This document shows positions 17,523 through 29,287 of a stretch of 64,000 bases of DNA, piece by piece. Under the pieces are notes generated by a model. It was not told where the DNA came from and did no database searches. It saw only the letters and a list, made by a program, of their open reading frames with translations. The position numbers were made by a program, and so were the translations under genes. Origin of the DNA: CADEED01 sp039931065 (lineage in GTDB: Bacteria > Pseudomonadota > Gammaproteobacteria > Steroidobacterales > Steroidobacteraceae); NCBI GenBank assembly GCA_039931065.1, contig JBDTSP010000015.1, forward strand, positions 1 to 64,000. Reading direction: 5' to 3'. Each line of letters begins with the position of its first letter. The stretch's first letter is position 1.

Positions 17523-19139
17523 TCAGTTCGCGCGGCGCGGGGCGGCGTTGAGCTCGCGCTGCAATGCTTCCGGTTCAACGGGCTTCACCAGGTGCCGCGC
17601 GAAGCCGGCCATCCGCGATTGCAGGCGATCTTCCGGAAACCCGTAACCGGTCAGCGCAACCAGCCGCACATCGCGCCCGAGCGGATGATTGCGGATCCGG
17701 CGCGCCAGTTCATATCCGTCCATGCCACCGGGTAGACCGATATCGATGAACGCGACATCCAGCGGATGACCATCCGCCAGCAGCGCCAGCGCGCGCTCCG
17801 CATCGGCTGCCTCGCAGACATCGTGGCCGTGCGCGCGCAGCACCGCCCGATACATCTCGCGCGAATCGTGATTGTCGTCGACCAGCAGGACGCGCCGCGA
17901 TTCGAAGCTGCGCGGGGTGCGCCCATTGGCGTTGGCCGCGCCATGGCTCTCGCCATCGTTGGCGGGCGCCGCCACCGCCGGCAACCGCACGGTGAAGGTT
18001 GCGCCTTTCGATTGCCCGTCGCTCTCGGCCGTGATCGATCCGTTGTGCAGCTCGGCCAGCCGTCGCACCAGGGTGAGACCGATGCCGAGACCTCCGCGCG
18101 ACCGGTCGATGGTGTGATGCGCCTGCACGAACAGGTCGAAGATCGTGGGCAACATCTCCGCAGGGATACCGACTCCCTGGTCGATGACCTTCAACAATGC
18201 GTTTTCACCCTCACTGCCGACGATCACCGTGACGGCGCGATCGCCGGTCGAAAACTTGAGCGCGTTGGACACGAGATTGCCGACGATTTGTTCGAGCCGC
18301 ACGGCATCGCCATAGACCCAGACGGGTTCGCAGACGAGGTCGATCCGACCCTCGTTCGGATTGCCCGACGCGATCGCATTCAGGGAGGACTTGACGGTGT
18401 CCGCGAGATTCACCGCGCGCCGCTTGAGCACGATTTTGCCGGTAACCGCGCGCCCCACGTCGAGCAGGTCATCGACCAGCCGCGCCATGTGCACGACCTG
18501 CCGCTTGATGATGCCGGTGGCACGTAACGCCATCGGATCGGGGTTGCCGATGATGCCGAGCGCGTGTACGGCGCCCTGGATGGCGCCGAGCGGGTTGCGC
18601 AGCTCGTGCGCCAGCATCGCGAGGAACTCGTCCTTCGAGCGGCTCTCGCGCTGAGCGCGCGCCAACGAGCTGATGTCGCTCAAGATCAACGTGCGGTGCT
18701 CGACTTCGTCGAGCACGATGCTCGAAAGCGTCACCTGCACCTCGGTGCCTTCGCGGCCATCGAGCATCAGATGCGTCTGATAGCGCCCGGAGCCGTGCGC
18801 GAGCATGGCGCGCAGGATCTCGCTTTCGGCGGTCGGCAGGAACTGGCCGATCGGCGCGCCGAACACCTGTTCGAGCGGTAGTTTGAGCAGCTCGGCGAAG
18901 CGCTGGTTGCAGTAGACGATTTCGCCGCTCACCGCGAGCGTCGCGGCGCCTTCCTGCATACGCTCGACCAGGGCGCGATAAGGCGCATCGGCGCTGCGTA
19001 ACGTGAATACACGGCGTTCGCCGCCTTCGTCGGCCAGCAGCAGCGCATCGATCTCGCCGCTGTAGATAGCCTGCAGATTGCCCTCGGCCTCGAGCAGCCG
19101 GTCGCGCAGTTCTTCGATACTCAGGTCTTCGACATTCAT
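17523..19139 (-). CDS. Hybrid sensor histidine kinase/response regulator in the kai operon
   Basis: 538 residues. An N-terminal helical segment (1-48) with a DALLLADEGGERRVFTL motif precedes a PAS domain (about 50-160), HisKA with phospho-acceptor His178 in FLAMLAHELRNPLGAI, HATPase with N box, DQGVGIP and GGLGIGLTLVRR (to about 388), and a C-terminal receiver (415-530) with DD at 421-422, phospho-acceptor Asp466 and Lys519. No membrane segment is present, so it is cytoplasmic. It is last in kaiC-kaiB-kaiB-kinase, 3 nt after kaiB2, so it is the likely output partner of the Kai proteins, as SasA-type kinases are in cyanobacteria. It lacks the KaiB-like sensor domain of SasA. Confidence 0.9.
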   Translation of the reverse strand: MNVEDLSIEELRDRLLEAEGNLQAIYSGEIDALLLADEGGERRVFTLRSADAPYRALVERMQEGAATLAVSGEIVYCNQRFAELLKLPLEQVFGAPIGQFLPTAESEILRAMLAHGSGRYQTHLMLDGREGTEVQVTLSSIVLDEVEHRTLILSDISSLARAQRESRSKDEFLAMLAHELRNPLGAIQGAVHALGIIGNPDPMALRATGIIKRQVVHMARLVDDLLDVGRAVTGKIVLKRRAVNLADTVKSSLNAIASGNPNEGRIDLVCEPVWVYGDAVRLEQIVGNLVSNALKFSTGDRAVTVIVGSEGENALLKVIDQGVGIPAEMLPTIFDLFVQAHHTIDRSRGGLGIGLTLVRRLAELHNGSITAESDGQSKGATFTVRLPAVAAPANDGESHGAANANGRTPRSFESRRVLLVDDNHDSREMYRAVLRAHGHDVCEAADAERALALLADGHPLDVAFIDIGLPGGMDGYELARRIRNHPLGRDVRLVALTGYGFPEDRLQSRMAGFARHLVKPVEPEALQRELNAAPRRAN

Positions 19140-19142
19140 GGT

Positions 19143-19430
19143 TCAGCTGGCCAGATGGATGCCGAGGCCGTGCATCAGGCGCTCCTTGCTGGACATGTCG
19201 CCGATGATCCGGCGCAATGGGATGGGCTGATACTTGACCAGCGTCGGGATGGCGAAGATCTGGTCTTCCTGGATTCGCGACGGTTGCTGGTACACGTCGA
19301 CGATTTCCAGGTCGTATTGGCCGCTCAGGTGCTCCTCGCAGACCGCGCGGACGATGTGGATTGCGCGCGTCGAGCGGGGAGTCATCCCGGTGACGTACAG
19401 ACGCAATATGAATTTGTCAGCTTGCTTCAC
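19143..19430 (-). CDS. KaiB-family protein, second copy
   Basis: 95 residues from a GTG start at 19430, 14 nt inside the end of the first kaiB. The KaiB fold is clear: FILRLYVTGMTPRS, LEIVDVYQQP, IFAIPTLVKYQP with the conserved PTL, and RRIIGDMSSKERLMHGLG. Compared with the first copy it has HGLGIHL instead of VGLDL at the end, so Gly90 replaces the Asp that corresponds by my alignment to T. elongatus Asp91. KaiB binds KaiC through a fold-switched, thioredoxin-like form. The frame upstream is open but encodes unrelated out-of-frame sequence, so the GTG start is preferred. Confidence 0.88.
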   Translation of the reverse strand: MKQADKFILRLYVTGMTPRSTRAIHIVRAVCEEHLSGQYDLEIVDVYQQPSRIQEDQIFAIPTLVKYQPIPLRRIIGDMSSKERLMHGLGIHLAS

Positions 19431-19716
19431 GTAGTCCCTGGCGCGGACGCAGGTCGAGTCCGACCAGCACCCGCTCAGTATTGGAGAGATCGCCGATGAT
19501 CTTCTTGATCGGCGCCGGCAGCCGGCGCACCAGCGTCGGTAATGCAAGGATCTGATCGCCCCGGCCGAGCGCCGGATTTTCGACCAGGTCCACCACTTCG
19601 ATGCTGTAACGCCCGCGCAGATGCTCCTCGCAGATCTTTCGCAGGTTCGCGAACGCACGTGCGGCCTTGGGGGTCTGGCCCGCGACATACAGTCGCAGCT
19701 CGTATTCGGCGGTCAT
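19417..19716 (-). CDS. kaiB: KaiB circadian clock-type protein, first copy
   Basis: 99 residues, the normal KaiB length. It matches cyanobacterial KaiB closely in pattern: YELRLYVAGQTPKAARA, YSIEVVDLVENPAL, DQILALPTLVRRLP and KKIIGDLSNTERVLVGLDL. It keeps Gly86 and Asp88, the pair equivalent to the T. elongatus residues (Gly89/Asp91) that control KaiB fold switching. Its start overlaps the kaiC stop (ATGA), and its end overlaps kaiB2 by 14 nt, so all are co-translated. Expected role: binds the phosphorylated KaiC ring and regulates its kinase/phosphatase state. Confidence 0.93.
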   Translation of the reverse strand: MTAEYELRLYVAGQTPKAARAFANLRKICEEHLRGRYSIEVVDLVENPALGRGDQILALPTLVRRLPAPIKKIIGDLSNTERVLVGLDLRPRQGLREAS

Positions 19717-21164
19717 GACTTCCTCCGTTTGGCGCGGGCTTTCCTCGCCGGAAGCAGTTCGATGCCTCGATTGGTGAAGCGGAACGAGCGCACTTCGTCG
19801 GAGTGCGGCATGCCGCGCGACTTGAGCACGCAGATGAGCCGGTCGCGACGCCGTTCCTGCTCGGAGACGGCCACCAGGATCCAGGTATCCATCAACGAGG
19901 AGATCATCGACTCGGTGTGTTCGAGCGACTGCGTGGTCGAGGTGAGGCTGGTGAACATGGCGGTGACCCCGCGGGTCTTCAGGAAGTCGATCACCCGCGT
20001 CAGCATTGCGCGCACGTCAGTGGTCGTGCCGACGGCCATGAGGTTCGTGATCGGGTCCATCACGACCACGTCCGGATCGGCCAGTTCGACCGCCTGATGC
20101 ATCTGCAGCAGGTGTGTTTCGAGGCCGAACCGGCTGGGGCGATCCGCGTGGAATTGCAGCAGGCCCTTCTCGACCCACTTCTGCACGTCGACTCCGGCCG
20201 AGCGCATGTTGCGGATCATCTGCTGCGGAGATTCCTCGAAGAGGAAGTAGAGGCACTTCTCCCCGCGCGCACAGGCGGCGTTGACGAAGTGCGCGCTCAG
20301 GGTCGTCTTGCCGGAGCCTGCGGTTCCGGACAGCAACACCGTGCTGGCGCGATAGAACCCCTTGCCCCCGAGCATCTCGTCGAGCGCGGGCAGGCCGCTC
20401 GATACCCGTTCGCTCGGCGCTTCATGTTGCAGCAACATCGAAGTCACCGGCAGCACGGTGATGCCGTCGCGGTCGATGAGGAAAGGATACTCGTTGGTGC
20501 CGTGGGTCGAGCCGCGGTACTTCACCACGCGAATGCGGCGCGTCGAAATCTGCTCGTGCACCCGGTGGTCGAGCGAAATGACCGCGTCGGTGATGTACTC
20601 CTCGAGACCCTGGCGGGTGAACATCTGCTCGCCGCGTTCGGCCGTGACGACCGCCGTGATCTTGTGGTCGCGCAGCCAGCGGAACAGGCGCCGCAGTTCG
20701 GCGCGCAGGATGCCGGTGTCCTGCAGGCCGCCAAACAAGGTCTCGATGGTGTCGAGCATCACGCGTTTGGCACCGATTTCCTTGATGGCATGTTCGAGGC
20801 GGACGAACAACCCTTCGAGATCGTATTCGCCGGTTTCCTCGATTTCGCTGCGATCGACGTGGATGTAGTCGACCAGCAACTTCTTCTGCTCGACCAGCTT
20901 GTCGAGGTCGTAGCCGAGCGAACGCACGTCATCCGCCAGCTCGTCCGCGTTTTCCTCGAATGTGATCAATACGCCGGGTTCATCGAACTGCTGGGCGCCG
21001 TTCACCAGAAAACTCACGCCTAACAAGGTCTTGCCGGAGCCGGGGCCGCCGGAAACCAGTGTCGGCCGCCCTTTGGGCAGGCCGCCAAAGGTGATGTCGT
21101 CGAGTCCGGGGATGCCGGTGGGAGCCTTTTGGATCTCTCGACGGTCAATTCTGTTCTTCGCCAT
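19713..21164 (-). CDS. kaiC: KaiC-type double-domain ATPase
   Basis: 483 residues with two RecA-like domains. CI has Walker A GGPGSGKT (39-46) and catalytic glutamates 70-71 (TFEE). CII has Walker A GTAGSGKT (280-287) and glutamates 310-311 (LFEE). The phosphosite region reads HTESMISSLMDT, giving Ser422-Ser423 where S. elongatus KaiC has Ser431-Thr432, with Thr417 matching Thr426. The protein ends 60 residues after Ser423 in a basic tail (KARAKRRKS), without the A-loop and tail that bind KaiA. No kaiA is seen. It is a likely KaiA-independent autokinase/ATPase that heads the operon with kaiB, kaiB2 and a kinase. Confidence 0.93.
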   Translation of the reverse strand: MAKNRIDRREIQKAPTGIPGLDDITFGGLPKGRPTLVSGGPGSGKTLLGVSFLVNGAQQFDEPGVLITFEENADELADDVRSLGYDLDKLVEQKKLLVDYIHVDRSEIEETGEYDLEGLFVRLEHAIKEIGAKRVMLDTIETLFGGLQDTGILRAELRRLFRWLRDHKITAVVTAERGEQMFTRQGLEEYITDAVISLDHRVHEQISTRRIRVVKYRGSTHGTNEYPFLIDRDGITVLPVTSMLLQHEAPSERVSSGLPALDEMLGGKGFYRASTVLLSGTAGSGKTTLSAHFVNAACARGEKCLYFLFEESPQQMIRNMRSAGVDVQKWVEKGLLQFHADRPSRFGLETHLLQMHQAVELADPDVVVMDPITNLMAVGTTTDVRAMLTRVIDFLKTRGVTAMFTSLTSTTQSLEHTESMISSLMDTWILVAVSEQERRRDRLICVLKSRGMPHSDEVRSFRFTNRGIELLPARKARAKRRKS

Positions 21165-21279
21165 ATCAGAGCTGATTCGGTGTTCGGATCGGGATGCCGC
21201 CCGCGGCCAAACAACGTGCCGCGTATGAACGCAGGATATTTGTAGAGGGGAAAGTGGCGGAGTCTCACAACATTGTCAG

Positions 21280-21305
21280 GCGTTGTCGGAAGATTCCGAC
21301 AACGC
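21280..21305. promoter_or_regulatory. 26-bp near-perfect palindrome upstream of kaiC
   Basis: 12-bp arms (GCGTTGTCGGAA and its reverse complement) flank a 2-nt centre, in the 181-nt gap between the four-PAS kinase and kaiC, both on the minus strand. No T tract follows in the transcribed direction, so an operator or RNA structure is as likely as a terminator. A further TTGTC lies beside it. Reading towards kaiC, an AT-rich CTACAAATAT (about 21235-21245) could be a -10 region. Confidence 0.45.
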
Positions 21306-21345
21306 TGCTGCCGCCGGGGCGTGCCGCGCTGCTGTCAGCGCGTGG

Positions 21346-23637
21346 CTACGTGGCGGTGCCGAGAGTCCCCTTGATGGCGGGTCTCGAGTCGCGCGCGAGC
21401 GGCAGGCGAACGATGAATTCGCTGCCGTGACCCAGGCCGGCGCTGCGCGCGAAAACGCTGCCGGAATGCAGCTCGGCGATCCGTCGCACCAGAGTCAGCC
21501 CCACGCCGAGCCCGCCGTTGTTGGCGCCGGCGCCGGGCTGAGATTGCATGAACAACTCGAATACGCGGTCGAGTTCAGAGGCGGCGATACCCCTGCCATT
21601 GTCCCGCACACTGACTTCGACATCGGTCGCCGTCGTTCTGGACGTGAGCCAGATCTGGCCTTCGTCCGCCGTGTATTTGGCAGCGTTGTTCAGGATGTTG
21701 ACGAACATCTGCGTGAGCCGCAGCAGATCCCCCGACACCTCGATCGGAAAGTCGGGGATCGCTATGTTCAACGTGTGCCGGCGGTCGTCGATGACGGGCC
21801 GGCTGGTTTCGATGGCGCGCGATAACGCGTCGCGCAGATCGAGCGGCGCGGATTCGATCGAGAACTCGCCGCGAGTCACGCGGTTCACATCGAGCAGTTC
21901 GTCGACGATGTGGGTCAGGTGGCTGGATTGCCGCTCGATGATGAGCCGCATCGATTCGTTCACCGGGTCCTTGAGGCCCACGCGCCCCATGAAAGTGACG
22001 GCGTTGCGAATGGGCGCCAGCGGATTGCGCAGTTCGTGCGCCAGCATGGCGATGAACTCGTGCATGCGCTGCGCGGTGTCGGCCAGTGTTTCGGCGTGGC
22101 GGCGTTCCGTCAGATCCTGCATGACGAGATAAAACGCGTTCGGTCTGCCCTCCGAATCGCGCAGCAGCGCGAGCACGTTGGTCGACCAGAAACGCGTGCC
22201 GTCCTTGCGCGCGCGCCAGGATTCATCCGCCACGCGGCCGGTCTCGAGCGCGGTGGTGAGTTGCTGCCAGGGGCGGTTCGAGGCGACGTCTTCTTCGATG
22301 AACAACACCGAGAAGTGGCGGCCCACGATTTCGTCGGGGGCGTAACCGGTGATGCGCTGAGCGCCCGAGTTCCAGGTGGCGATGAGGCCTTCGTTGGTGA
22401 TGGTGACGATCGCGTAGTCGGAGACACCTTCGACCAGCAGGCGAAACCGTTCTTCGCTCACGCGCAGCTTTTCTTCGTGCCGGCGGCGATCGGTCAGATC
22501 GCGCGTGATCTTGGAAAAGCCGATCAACTGGCCTTTCGGGTCCCGGATCGCCGTCAACACGACGTTGGCCCAGAACTGTGTCCCATCCTTGCGGACTCGC
22601 CAGCCCTCGTCTTCGTAGCGGCCCTCGGTCATCGCGCCGCGCAGCTCGCGTTCCGGCAGGCCGTCCGCGAGCGCGGTGGGCGGGTAGAACTGCGAGAAAT
22701 GTTTGCCGATGATCTCGTTGGCGCGATACCCCTTGATCGCCGCGGCTCCGGCGTTCCAGGTCGCCACGTGCCCGTGCGGGTCGAGCATGAAGATCGCATA
22801 GTCGCGTACACCCTCGACCAGGGCACGGAAACGAATCTCCGACGCGCGCAGGTCTTCTTCATGCCGGCGGCGTTCGCTCAAATCCCGCGTGACCTTTGAA
22901 AACCCGATCAGGTTGCCGGACGGATTGCGCAGCGCCGTGATCACCACGTTCGCCCAGATACGCGAGCCGTCGTTGCGTAACCGCCAACCTTCGTCTTCGT
23001 AACGGCCCTCCCGGGCGGCGACCACCAGTTCGATCTTGGGCAGGCTGCGCTGGATCGCTTCCGGTGGATAGAAGACCGAGAAATGTTTGCCGATGATTTC
23101 CTCGGCGCGATATCCCTTGATCGCTTCGGCGCCGGCATTCCAGGTGGCGACGTGCCCGTCAGGATCGAGCATGAAGATCGCGTAGTCGCGCACACCCTCG
23201 ATGAGACTGCGGAAACGCGCTTCGGAGGTGCGCAGGGTCTCTTCGCTCCTGCGCCGTTCGGACAGGTCGCGAGTGACTTTTGCGTAGCCGAGCAGTGCGC
23301 CTTTTTCATCCCGCAGCGCGGTGATGACGACGTTCGCCCAGAAACGCGAACCATCCTTGCGCAGGCGCCAGCCTTCGTCTTCGTACCGCCCGACGCGCGC
23401 CGCTTCGACCAGTTCTCTTTCGGGCAGGCCTGAGGCGATGGTGTCCGGTGGATAGAACTTCGAAAAATGCTGGCCGATGATTTCTTCGGCCTTGTAACCC
23501 TTGATGGCCTCGGCGCCGGCGTTCCAGGTCTGGATCCGGCCTTCGGGATCGAGCATCAACAACGCGTAGTCACGTACGGACTCGATGAAAATCCGAAAGT
23601 GCTGGTCGTTGAAAGCGGGAGTCTGAGGCGCGGTCAC
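21346..23637 (-). CDS. Sensor histidine kinase with four tandem PAS domains
   Basis: 763 residues, no membrane segment. Four PAS domains lie at about 13-130, 139-256, 267-385 and 396-515. The first three are near copies of each other (VRDYAxxMLDPxGxxxTWNAGAxAIKGY; YEDEGWRxRxDG; WANVVxTAxR), the fourth more diverged. HisKA follows with His534 in FIAMLAHELRNPLAPI, then HATPase with DNGRGI and GGLGVGLTLVRR. There is no receiver, so a separate regulator is needed. It is upstream of kaiC on the same strand with a 181-nt gap, and its kinase core resembles the kai-operon hybrid kinase. PAS type (haem, flavin or other) is not evident; no LOV-type NCRFLQ motif is seen. Confidence 0.9.
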   Translation of the reverse strand: MTAPQTPAFNDQHFRIFIESVRDYALLMLDPEGRIQTWNAGAEAIKGYKAEEIIGQHFSKFYPPDTIASGLPERELVEAARVGRYEDEGWRLRKDGSRFWANVVITALRDEKGALLGYAKVTRDLSERRRSEETLRTSEARFRSLIEGVRDYAIFMLDPDGHVATWNAGAEAIKGYRAEEIIGKHFSVFYPPEAIQRSLPKIELVVAAREGRYEDEGWRLRNDGSRIWANVVITALRNPSGNLIGFSKVTRDLSERRRHEEDLRASEIRFRALVEGVRDYAIFMLDPHGHVATWNAGAAAIKGYRANEIIGKHFSQFYPPTALADGLPERELRGAMTEGRYEDEGWRVRKDGTQFWANVVLTAIRDPKGQLIGFSKITRDLTDRRRHEEKLRVSEERFRLLVEGVSDYAIVTITNEGLIATWNSGAQRITGYAPDEIVGRHFSVLFIEEDVASNRPWQQLTTALETGRVADESWRARKDGTRFWSTNVLALLRDSEGRPNAFYLVMQDLTERRHAETLADTAQRMHEFIAMLAHELRNPLAPIRNAVTFMGRVGLKDPVNESMRLIIERQSSHLTHIVDELLDVNRVTRGEFSIESAPLDLRDALSRAIETSRPVIDDRRHTLNIAIPDFPIEVSGDLLRLTQMFVNILNNAAKYTADEGQIWLTSRTTATDVEVSVRDNGRGIAASELDRVFELFMQSQPGAGANNGGLGVGLTLVRRIAELHSGSVFARSAGLGHGSEFIVRLPLARDSRPAIKGTLGTAT

Positions 23638-23647
23638 CCGCGGAAGG

Positions 23648-23872
23648 TTAGTCCTGCCACTGCGTGAACTCCAGCGTCTGCAGGGTTGCCGGCGTCGTCG
23701 ATGCGAGGATGACCCTGGCCTTCAGGGTGCCGCGCTCGCAGGTCATAGAAAGATTTATCGACATCGCGCGTATCGCTGCCAGGCGGGTGGGTGCGGCAGC
23801 CATCGTGGGTTGACCGAGTAGCAGTGCGACGCTTGACGCGAAAACACGCGAGATCGGATGGCGGTGATTCAT
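23648..23872 (-). CDS. Possible small exported protein
   Basis: 74 residues from ATG. The N-terminus looks like a signal peptide (RVFASSVALLLGQPTMAAAPT, cleavage after AAA), leaving about 45 residues with a single Cys. I do not recognise it. The RBS is weak and the gene is short, so a chance frame or a decayed gene is possible. It sits in the gap between the Lrp-like gene and the four-PAS kinase, on the same strand as both. Confidence 0.4.
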   Translation of the reverse strand: MNHRHPISRVFASSVALLLGQPTMAAAPTRLAAIRAMSINLSMTCERGTLKARVILASTTPATLQTLEFTQWQD

Positions 23873-23940
23873 GAGTGTCTCGTTGATGAAGTTGAGCCGC
23901 GTCCCGGTTTGCCAGGAAACGAGTAATGGCCCCATTCCGT

Positions 23941-24417
23941 TCAGCCGCGCGGGATGGGTGGGGCGGCCCGCTGGAACACCGGTTTGATGGCCAGGCCCGA
24001 CTGAATGCGCGACACGCCGGGAATACGCGTGAGCACATCGAGCATGAACCGCTGATAGCTGGGCAGGTCGGGCACCACGATCCGCAACACGTAATCCGCT
24101 TCGCCGGTCATCAGGTAGCAGCTCATGACCTCGGGCACGTCGGCGATGCGGCGCTCGAACACCTTGAGGGTTTCCTCGACCTGGCGTTCGAGTGAAACCC
24201 ACACATACATGGTGATGCCGAAGCCGAGCTTCTGTTCGTCGAACTGCGCGCCGTAGCCGGTGATCACGCCATCACTCTCCAGTCGTCGGATGCGCCGCAG
24301 GGTGGGGGTGAGCGAAAGTCCGATCTTTTCGGCGAGGTCGCGCCAGCTGATCCGGCCGTCCTCCGAAAGGATCTGCATGATCTTTGCGTCGACCTTGTCC
24401 AGTTTTTGCGCAGCCAT
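23941..24417 (-). CDS. Lrp/AsnC family transcriptional regulator
   Basis: 158 residues from the ATG at 24417; the open frame extends 11 codons upstream but MAAQKLDKVDAKIM is the canonical N-terminus. The helix-turn-helix (about 20-60: LAEKIGLSLTPTLRRIRRLESDGVI) is followed by the RAM/effector domain (about 70-150) with the MTGEADYVLRIVVPDL segment. Such octameric regulators sense amino acids. It is divergent from metF-metH, 114 nt apart, so methionine-pathway control is an attractive guess but not shown. Confidence 0.9.
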   Translation of the reverse strand: MAAQKLDKVDAKIMQILSEDGRISWRDLAEKIGLSLTPTLRRIRRLESDGVITGYGAQFDEQKLGFGITMYVWVSLERQVEETLKVFERRIADVPEVMSCYLMTGEADYVLRIVVPDLPSYQRFMLDVLTRIPGVSRIQSGLAIKPVFQRAAPPIPRG

Positions 24418-24531
24418 GACCGATATCCCGGTTAAATGTAGGGCAAACATGCTAAAAGGCGGCCCGAAATAGTCAAGAATTGGCGTTAACGCGCTCCCCC
24501 GGGTGCGTTAAGGTGCGCATCACGTAACTGT
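24418..24531. promoter_or_regulatory. Divergent promoter region between the Lrp-like gene and metF
   Basis: This 114-nt region is AT-richer than the genes. It holds a 10-bp palindrome GCGTTAACGC at 24483-24492 and a related half GCGTTAAG at about 24505-24512, plausible operator sites for the divergent Lrp/AsnC protein. No riboswitch-like structure (SAM or cobalamin) can be fitted in so short a leader. Confidence 0.4.
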
Positions 24532-25438
24532 ATGACTGCCATCAGGAATTCCATGTCCCGCTCACGTCCCGTTTCCGTTTCCTTCGAGTTTTTTCCGCCG
24601 GGCGACGACGCCATGGAGAGGACGCTTTGGGAATCCATTCGTTACCTCGAACCGCTCAACCCAACCTTCGTGTCGGTGACTTATGGAGCGGATGGATCGA
24701 CACGTGAGCGTACGCACCATGTCGTCTCGCGGGTGCAGAAGGAGACTTCGCTCAACTGCGTGCCCCACCTGACCTGCATCGGCGCCAGCCGCGGGGAAGT
24801 GCTCGACATCGCGCGCATGTATTGGGACCAGGGCATTCGCCACATCGTCGCGCTGCGCGGCGACGCGCCGGCCGGCACGGTGAAGTACGAGCCGCGCGCG
24901 GATGGGTTCGCGTATGCCGCGGATCTCGTGAAAGGTCTCAAGTCCGTCGGCGAATTCGAAGTGTCAGTGGCCGCATATCCGGAAAAACATCCCGAGGCCG
25001 AGAGCGCCGAATTCGACCTCGACAATCTCAAGCGCAAGATCGACGCCGGCGCCACGCGCGCGATCACGCAGTTCTTCTACGACACCGAATTGTTCCTGCG
25101 CTTCCGCGATGCATGTGCGGCCAAGGGAATCGTCGTGCCGATCGTGCCGGGTATCCTGCCGATCACGCGTTTTCCGCAGGTCACGCGTTTCGCCAGGCGT
25201 TGCGGTGCATCGATTCCCGATTGGCTGGAGCACCGTTTCGACGGGCTCGAAAACAATCCGGAGACCCGCAAGCTCATCTCCGCCGCGGTGGCGATCGAGC
25301 AGGTGCACATGTTGCAGCGGCACGGCGTCGATCAATTCCATTTCTATACGTTGAACCGCTCGGAACTGACCTACGCCATCTGCCATGCGCTCGGCGTACG
25401 TCCGCAGGTTGTCTCGGACAAGCCGAGGAAAGCCGCGA

Positions 25439-25446
<8 letters not shown>
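24532..25446 (+). CDS. metF: 5,10-methylenetetrahydrofolate reductase
   Basis: 304 residues; a second ATG seven codons in is an alternative start. It reduces methylene-THF to methyl-THF, the methyl donor for MetH. MTHFR landmarks are SFEFFPPGDDAMERTLW, VSVTYGADGSTRERT, HLTCIGASRGEVLDIA, the flavin-site segment ALRGDAPAG, AAYPEKHPEA and GATRAITQFFYD, ending with the HFYTLNRSELTY segment. Length matches E. coli MetF (296). Its last 8 nt overlap the start of metH, forming a methionine-synthesis operon. Confidence 0.95.
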
Positions 25447-29165
<3,719 letters not shown>

Positions 29166-29167
<2 letters not shown>

Positions 29168-29286
29168 AGGGGACATTCCGAGTTATTGAGAATAAAAAAC
29201 AACACGCCTATCTACGTAAGCGCTTTTATTGGCCAGCCGTCTTGACGTGTTGTTTTTTGTTCTCAATAACTCGGAATGTCCCCTTT
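29166..29286. repeat. 121-bp inverted-repeat element with GGGGACATTCCGA ends after metH
   Basis: 41-bp arms (29166-29206 and 29246-29286) pair with a single mismatch around a 39-nt loop. Outer ends read AAAGGGGACATTCCGA, followed by AATAAAAAACAACACG internally; the same outer and inner words occur in the 36.3-kb element, while the middle differs. No coding capacity. The loop is not conserved between copies. It could form a long hairpin in the metH transcript and serve as terminator with the converging small EamA-like gene. Confidence 0.88.
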
Positions 29287-29287
29287 G

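Noticed and set aside
17523..23637. A kaiA gene
   Set aside because: No frame in or around the kai operon encodes a KaiA-like protein, and KaiC lacks the KaiA-binding tail.
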